This document shows, one piece after another, positions 5,635-8,798 of a stretch of DNA of 8,798 nt. How positions within the stretch are numbered: position 1 is the first letter of the stretch; each line of letters starts with the position of its first letter. The notes beneath the pieces were generated by a model. It did not search any database, was not told the origin of the DNA, and saw only the letters and a list, made by a program, of their open reading frames with translations. Origin of the DNA: DATMQA01 sp035566895 (GTDB lineage: Bacteria > Verrucomicrobiota > Verrucomicrobiia > Limisphaerales > UBA8199); NCBI GenBank assembly GCA_035566895.1, contig DATMQA010000223.1, positions 1 through 8,798 on the forward strand, in the 5' to 3' direction. The position numbers and the translations under genes are program-made.

Positions 5635-8600
5635 CGCGCAGAAAAACGGTTGAACCAATACCTCTCGCAACGCCTCGCCGGTGTGGCTCTCCGGACACTC
5701 GGCGACCTGTTCCGGCGTGCCCTGGGCGACGATTTGGCCCCCTTGGTCGCCGGCTTCCGGACCGAGGTCGATCAGCCAGTCTGCGGATTTAATCACGTCG
5801 AGGTTGTGTTCGATGACCAGCACCGAGTGGCCGGCATCGACCAGGCGCTGGAAAACCTTGAGCAGCACTCGCACATCGTCGAAGTGCAGCCCGGTCGTCG
5901 GCTCGTCGAACAGGTAGAGTGTGGGTCTTACTCTGGCAGCCGGGCTTGGCTCGCTCTCGCCCGCGGAGCGAGTGATTGGGTAACCGGGGGCCGCTGCCGC
6001 CTCCGCCAGATGCCGTACCAGCTTCAGCCGCTGGCTCTCGCCACCCGAGAGGGTGTTGATCGGCTGGCCGAGTTTGAGGTAGCCGAGCCCGACTTCCTGT
6101 AACAATTTCAGGCTTTCCGCGCCGCGCCGCGCTGGCCGGGATTCGGGAAACGCCCCCAGGAAATCAATCGCTTCATCGACGGTGGCTTCGAGCAGGTCCG
6201 CGATGGACAACTGCGGACTGCCGACCGTGGACTGTGGACTGCGGACCGTGGACTGCGGACTGCGGACCGTGGACTGCGGACTGCGGACCGCGGACTGTGG
6301 ACTGATCCTGATTTCCAGAATGTGTGGGCGGTATCGCCGCCCATTGCAGTCCGGGCAGCGGATGAAAACATCGCTGAGGAATTGCATCTCGATTTTCTCG
6401 AACCCGGCGCCGCGGCAGCGTTCGCATTGGCCCTGGCTGGAGTTAAAACTGAAGGCGCTGGCGTTGAGCCCCCGTTGCTTCGCCAGGTCGGACTGGGCGA
6501 ACAGGTCGCGGAGGTCATCGAAAGCGCCGACATAGACGGCGGGATTCGAGCGCGGTGTCTTGCCGAGAATGGATTGGTCCACCAGCACTACGCGGCCCAG
6601 GTGCTCGGCGCCAGTCAGGACTGGCCCGTGTCGCGTGCCGGTCGAGGACTCGTTACCTTCGGTCTCGTCGGGGCTGTCCTGAGAGTCGAGGCGTTCTGAA
6701 GCTTTCACCCCTCCCAGCTCGGATTTGAGCTGCGTGGCCAGCGCAGGCAACAGGACCTCGCGCACGAGGGTAGTCTTGCCGGAGCCGCTGACACCGGTCA
6801 CGCAAACAAAACGACCCAAAGGAATTTCCACTTCGAGGTCCTTTAGGTTGTGAAGCGTCGCCTGCGAGATCCTCAGTGTCGCACCGGTGTCCCGCGTCCC
6901 CATAAACCTGCGCGCGGAAAGAGACCCCCGAAGATTCTTCCTCTCCCCTTCAGAAGTCGAGAAGGCCGGGGTGAATGTTCCCTCCCTCCCCCGTGGCTTA
7001 GTGGCACACACGCCTCTGGTCCCGAACGGCGTCGCCGCTTCGTTCAGCGTCAGGGCCTCAAAAGCCGGACGCAGTTGCACTGCGTTGCGGCGCTCAGGAA
7101 TTTCGACTTGCTTCCGCCCGCTCAAGTATTGCCCGGTGACCGAGTCCCGGGACTTCAAAATCTCAGCATAGCTTCCTTGAAACACGACTGCGCCACCGGC
7201 AGCGCCGTGGCCCGGGCCCAGGTCGACAATTCGATTGGCGGCCCGCATCACGCTGGCCTCGTGCTCGACCACAACCACCGTGTTGCCGGCATCCCGAAGT
7301 TGTTGCAGAATGCGCACGAGGCGTTCGGTATCCCGCGGATGCAAGCCGACGCTCGGTTCATCCAACACAAAGAGGGTGTTGACCAGGCGCGTCCCCAGGC
7401 AGGTCGTGAGATTCACCCGCTCGGTTTCTCCGCCTGAGAGCGACCGCGTCGGACGGTCCAGCGTAAGATAGCCCAGGCCCACCTCGTTGAGGTAACCGAG
7501 CCGGGAGCGAACCTCATTCAAAACCAGCCCGAGCGGATCATTGGGCTGGAGTTGATGCTTTGTGGCCAGGCCCTCGATGCACGGCAGCGCATCCCGAATC
7601 GGCAACTGATAAAAATCAGCCAGGCTCAATTCCTTGTCGGAACCGATGGACTGTGGGCTCTGGACTGTGGACTCTGGACTCTGGACTGTAGACTGTGGAC
7701 CGTGGACCGTGGACCGTGGACTGTGGACCGTGGACCGTGGACTGTGGACCGTGGACTGTGGACTGTGGACCGTGGACTGTGGACTTTGGACTTCAACCCT
7801 GACGCGATACAGCAGCGCCTCGGGCTGAAACCGTTTGCCCTGGCAATCAGGGCAGGGGGTGTAGGCGCGGTAACGGGACAGCAGGACGCGCACGTGCATC
7901 TTGTAAGCCTTGGATTCCAGCCAGCGGAAGTAGCCTTTGACGCCGTACCAGGCCCGCGGCCATTCGTGCTCCTCGTCCTTCCCGTAGTCAGGCTCGCCTT
8001 CGATGACCAGGTTCTGCCATTTTTTGGGCAACTTCTCGAACGGCACATCGGAAGGAATTCCAAAATGCCGGCACGTGCGCAGCAGGTCCCTTTGGCAATC
8101 AATGCCGTGGCCGGTTTGCCACGGTTTCACCACGCCTTGAGCCAGTGTCTTGGAGCGATCCGGCAGGGCCACGTTGTAATCGATGCTGATCGTGCGCCCA
8201 AATCCGCGGCAGGTGGGACAGGCCCCAACCGGGTTATTGAAACTGAACAGGGCGGGGGAGGGGTCCCGGTACTCAATATCGCAATCAGCGCAGTGGAGGC
8301 GGTTGGAGAAGAGTCTCAAATTCTTAATGGTTGGCTTTGACTTGGAGCCATCGGCGCTGAGTTCAGAGATCGCCAGCTTTCCTTTGCCAAAATGGTAAGC
8401 CTGTTCGCAGGCCTCAATGAAGCGCGCGCGATTGGCTTCATCCAGCTTAAGACGGTCCTGGACGACTGTGAGCGAGCATGATGCCTGCCCCGAAAGCCTT
8501 CCGGGCCCCTGCGCGGGCCGTGAACCGCGAAAGATCTTGGCGGACACCGCCTCCTCCAGCCGGATGATCTCGCCGTCCAGCAGCAGGCGCTGGTAACCTT

Positions 8601-8798
8601 GCTTTGAAACCAACGCCAGTGATTCTTCAAGGGAAAGCTTTTCCGTCAGCGGCAAATCGAACGTGATCAGAAGTTCCGCTTCCTCCCCAACGCTTGCCCC
8701 GCCCGACCGCGGGCTCTGGATTGAGGACCGTGGACCGTGGACCGTGGCTGTGGACTGTGGACCGTGGACCGTGGCTGTGGACTGTGGACCGTGGACCG
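5626..8798 (-). CDS. uvrA: UvrA paralogue, upstream copy with repeat insertions, 5'-truncated by the window edge
   Basis: A second UvrA, open through the right window edge; about the first 160 family residues, including the first Walker A, lie outside. Numbering from the in-frame TTG at 8655 (not the true start): TFDLPLTEKLS and GYQRLLLDGEI (20-30) match the UvrB-binding region; zinc ligands CADC 122-125 and CPTC 146-149; a complete insertion domain about 150-267; CPDC 268-271; heptamer array 289-337; signature LSGGETERVNL 406-416; Walker B LDEPSVGLH 431-439; a linker with a foreign-looking segment (about 553-590); second Walker A GVSGSGKT 621-628; an acidic, Ser-rich loop about 645-685; zinc ligands CERC 744-747 and CPDC 767-770; heptamer array about 785-815; signature LSGGESQR 869-876; a Pro/Ala/Ser loop about 887-909; Walker B LFDEPTTGLH 915-924. 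The first signature has Glu where UvrA normally has Gln, and Ser replaces Thr in DEPT. With 1056 codons visible, the full protein should exceed 1,200 residues against about 940 in E. coli. The core motifs are intact, so it is probably functional rather than a pseudogene. Confidence 0.9.
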   Translation of the reverse strand, partial: VHGPQSTATVHGPQSTATVHGPRSSIQSPRSGGASVGEEAELLITFDLPLTEKLSLEESLALVSKQGYQRLLLDGEIIRLEEAVSAKIFRGSRPAQGPGRLSGQASCSLTVVQDRLKLDEANRARFIEACEQAYHFGKGKLAISELSADGSKSKPTIKNLRLFSNRLHCADCDIEYRDPSPALFSFNNPVGACPTCRGFGRTISIDYNVALPDRSKTLAQGVVKPWQTGHGIDCQRDLLRTCRHFGIPSDVPFEKLPKKWQNLVIEGEPDYGKDEEHEWPRAWYGVKGYFRWLESKAYKMHVRVLLSRYRAYTPCPDCQGKRFQPEALLYRVRVEVQSPQSTVHSPQSTVHSPRSTVHSPRSTVHGPQSTVQSPESTVQSPQSIGSDKELSLADFYQLPIRDALPCIEGLATKHQLQPNDPLGLVLNEVRSRLGYLNEVGLGYLTLDRPTRSLSGGETERVNLTTCLGTRLVNTLFVLDEPSVGLHPRDTERLVRILQQLRDAGNTVVVVEHEASVMRAANRIVDLGPGHGAAGGAVVFQGSYAEILKSRDSVTGQYLSGRKQVEIPERRNAVQLRPAFEALTLNEAATPFGTRGVCATKPRGREGTFTPAFSTSEGERKNLRGSLSARRFMGTRDTGATLRISQATLHNLKDLEVEIPLGRFVCVTGVSGSGKTTLVREVLLPALATQLKSELGGVKASERLDSQDSPDETEGNESSTGTRHGPVLTGAEHLGRVVLVDQSILGKTPRSNPAVYVGAFDDLRDLFAQSDLAKQRGLNASAFSFNSSQGQCERCRGAGFEKIEMQFLSDVFIRCPDCNGRRYRPHILEIRISPQSAVRSPQSTVRSPQSTVRSPQSTVGSPQLSIADLLEATVDEAIDFLGAFPESRPARRGAESLKLLQEVGLGYLKLGQPINTLSGGESQRLKLVRHLAEAAAAPGYPITRSAGESEPSPAARVRPTLYLFDEPTTGLHFDDVRVLLKVFQRLVDAGHSVLVIEHNLDVIKSADWLIDLGPEAGDQGGQIVAQGTPEQVAECPESHTGEALREVLVQPFFCAKG
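5929..5997. repeat. Small palindromic insertion before the second Walker B of upstream uvrA
   Basis: This encodes residues about 887-909 (APGYPITRSAGESEPSPAA and on), a loop longer than the family norm between the second signature and Walker B. It holds a 7 bp inverted repeat, CTCGCTC at 5950-5956 and GAGCGAG at 5966-5972, with a 9 nt loop. It may be a degenerate dispersed repeat read in frame; a simple native loop extension is the alternative. Confidence 0.3.
6211..6304. repeat. Heptanucleotide tandem array B, 13 units, after the second zinc site of upstream uvrA
   Basis: Thirteen in-phase units run from 6214 to 6304, with an extra CTG at 6211-6213. The mix is TGGACTG, CGGACTG and CGGACCG, with a 21 bp higher-order block (CGGACCG, TGGACTG, CGGACTG) at 6242-6262 repeated at 6263-6283. 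It is translated as SPQSTVR/SPQSAVR. The array follows CPDCNGRRYRPHILEIRI and precedes LSIADLLEATVDEA, so it replaces the short hairpin that reads YSGKNI in the downstream paralogue. Confidence 0.92.
6886..6999. repeat. Probable REP-like palindromic insertion in the upstream uvrA linker
   Basis: This stretch encodes a linker segment (about residues 553-590) with no counterpart in the downstream paralogue. It contains an imperfect hairpin: TCTCCCCTT (6942-6950), loop CAG, AAGTCGAGA (6954-6962), 7 of 9 pairs. Its translation, with TPAFSTSEGER, resembles the peptide (TPALSPSEGER-like) made when a dispersed palindromic element common in some Gram-negative and verrucomicrobial genomes is read through. 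That likeness is from memory. The frame is kept across it. Confidence 0.45.
7647..7793. repeat. Heptanucleotide tandem array C, 21 units, after the first-half CPDC of upstream uvrA
   Basis: Twenty-one in-phase units, 147 bp or exactly 49 codons. Most are TGGACTG or TGGACCG; the left end carries TGGGCTC, TGGACTC and TAGACTG variants and the right end TGGACTT. It is read as VHSPQST/VHSPRST heptapeptides. It follows CPDCQGKRFQPEALLYRVRVE and precedes the LSLADFYQL helix, the first-half equivalent of the site of array B. Confidence 0.93.
8725..8798. repeat. Heptanucleotide tandem array D, at least 11 units, runs off the window edge
   Basis: Units of GGACCGT and GGACTGT from 8725 to the edge, with two 6 bp units (GGCTGT, one A lost) at 8746-8751 and 8773-8778. 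The order two GGACCGT, one GGCTGT, one GGACTGT makes a 27 bp higher-order repeat (8732-8758 and 8759-8785, a third begun at 8786). In the uvrA frame each copy reads HGPQSTATV, and there is no stop up to the edge. It lies just upstream of the ELLITFDLPLTEK segment, within the UvrB-binding region of the upstream UvrA. Confidence 0.88.

Noticed and set aside
5624..5698. Upstream GTG start (5698) for the downstream uvrA, adding 25 residues
   Set aside because: The extension overlaps the upstream gene, has no family similarity, and the GTG at 5623 has a Shine-Dalgarno and gives the normal UvrA length.
7552..8340. Long plus-strand open frames opposite uvrA (262 aa here, and others at 3818-4528, 4799-5629, 5581-6102)
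   Set aside because: They are antisense to strongly conserved UvrA domains; the repeat arrays and GC bias keep the opposite strand open. Their translations show no recognisable domain.
3855..8798. CRISPR-like array of direct repeats
   Set aside because: The units are 7 bp and contiguous, with no spacers and no cas genes, and they lie in frame in uvrA.
5626..8798. Upstream uvrA as a pseudogene because of its many insertions
   Set aside because: The frame is unbroken through every insertion and all visible Walker, signature and zinc-ligand motifs survive, which indicates selection for function.

Overview
The window reads as a fragment of a moderately GC-rich bacterial chromosome. The most likely source is the Verrucomicrobia/PVC group. 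That is an inference from the gene mix: a secreted ThuA-domain protein, a Uma2-family nuclease, a divergent UDP-sugar pyrophosphorylase and two full-size UvrA paralogues in tandem. No rRNA, tRNA or other taxonomic marker is present to confirm it.

Layout. At the left edge (1-1079, + strand) is the 3' part of a UDPGP-family nucleotidyltransferase. It converges, with a 23 bp gap, on a minus-strand group. Read right to left, in the direction of transcription, this group holds: a 5'-truncated uvrA paralogue (8798-5626), a second complete uvrA paralogue (5623-2798) starting at GTG 2 nt after the first one's stop, a small Uma2-family gene (2721-2242), a 380 bp non-coding gap, and a secreted ThuA-like gene (1861-1103). 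The two uvrA genes are almost certainly co-transcribed and translationally coupled. Whether the other two minus-strand genes share that transcript cannot be told from the sequence.

The most unusual feature is a family of heptanucleotide tandem arrays (+ strand consensus TGGACTG, with TGGACCG, CGGACTG and TGGACTT variants). In this window they occur only inside the two uvrA reading frames. There are four arrays: 15 units at 3855-3959, 13 units at 6214-6304, 21 units at 7647-7793, and at least 11 units running off the right edge from 8725. All lie in the same orientation and are translated as heptapeptides of the type STVHSPQ. Two of them sit at equivalent positions in the two halves of one UvrA, in the hairpin that follows a CxxC zinc ligand pair. 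The unit is stop-free in all six frames, but just past each of the three complete arrays both alternative frames hit a stop (6 to 35 codons beyond). Gain or loss of units in numbers not divisible by three would therefore truncate UvrA. Other insertions (an imperfect palindromic REP-like piece in the linker and a small palindromic loop before Walker B) make the upstream UvrA unusually loaded with inserted sequence.

Functionally the uvrA pair belongs to nucleotide excision repair damage recognition. The two copies are asymmetric. The upstream one keeps the roughly 110-residue insertion domain but has an atypical ABC signature. The downstream one has lost most of that domain and has Glu for Asp in its second Walker B. 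This suggests division of labour or a UvrA hetero-assembly. The flanking genes have no evident functional tie to repair.
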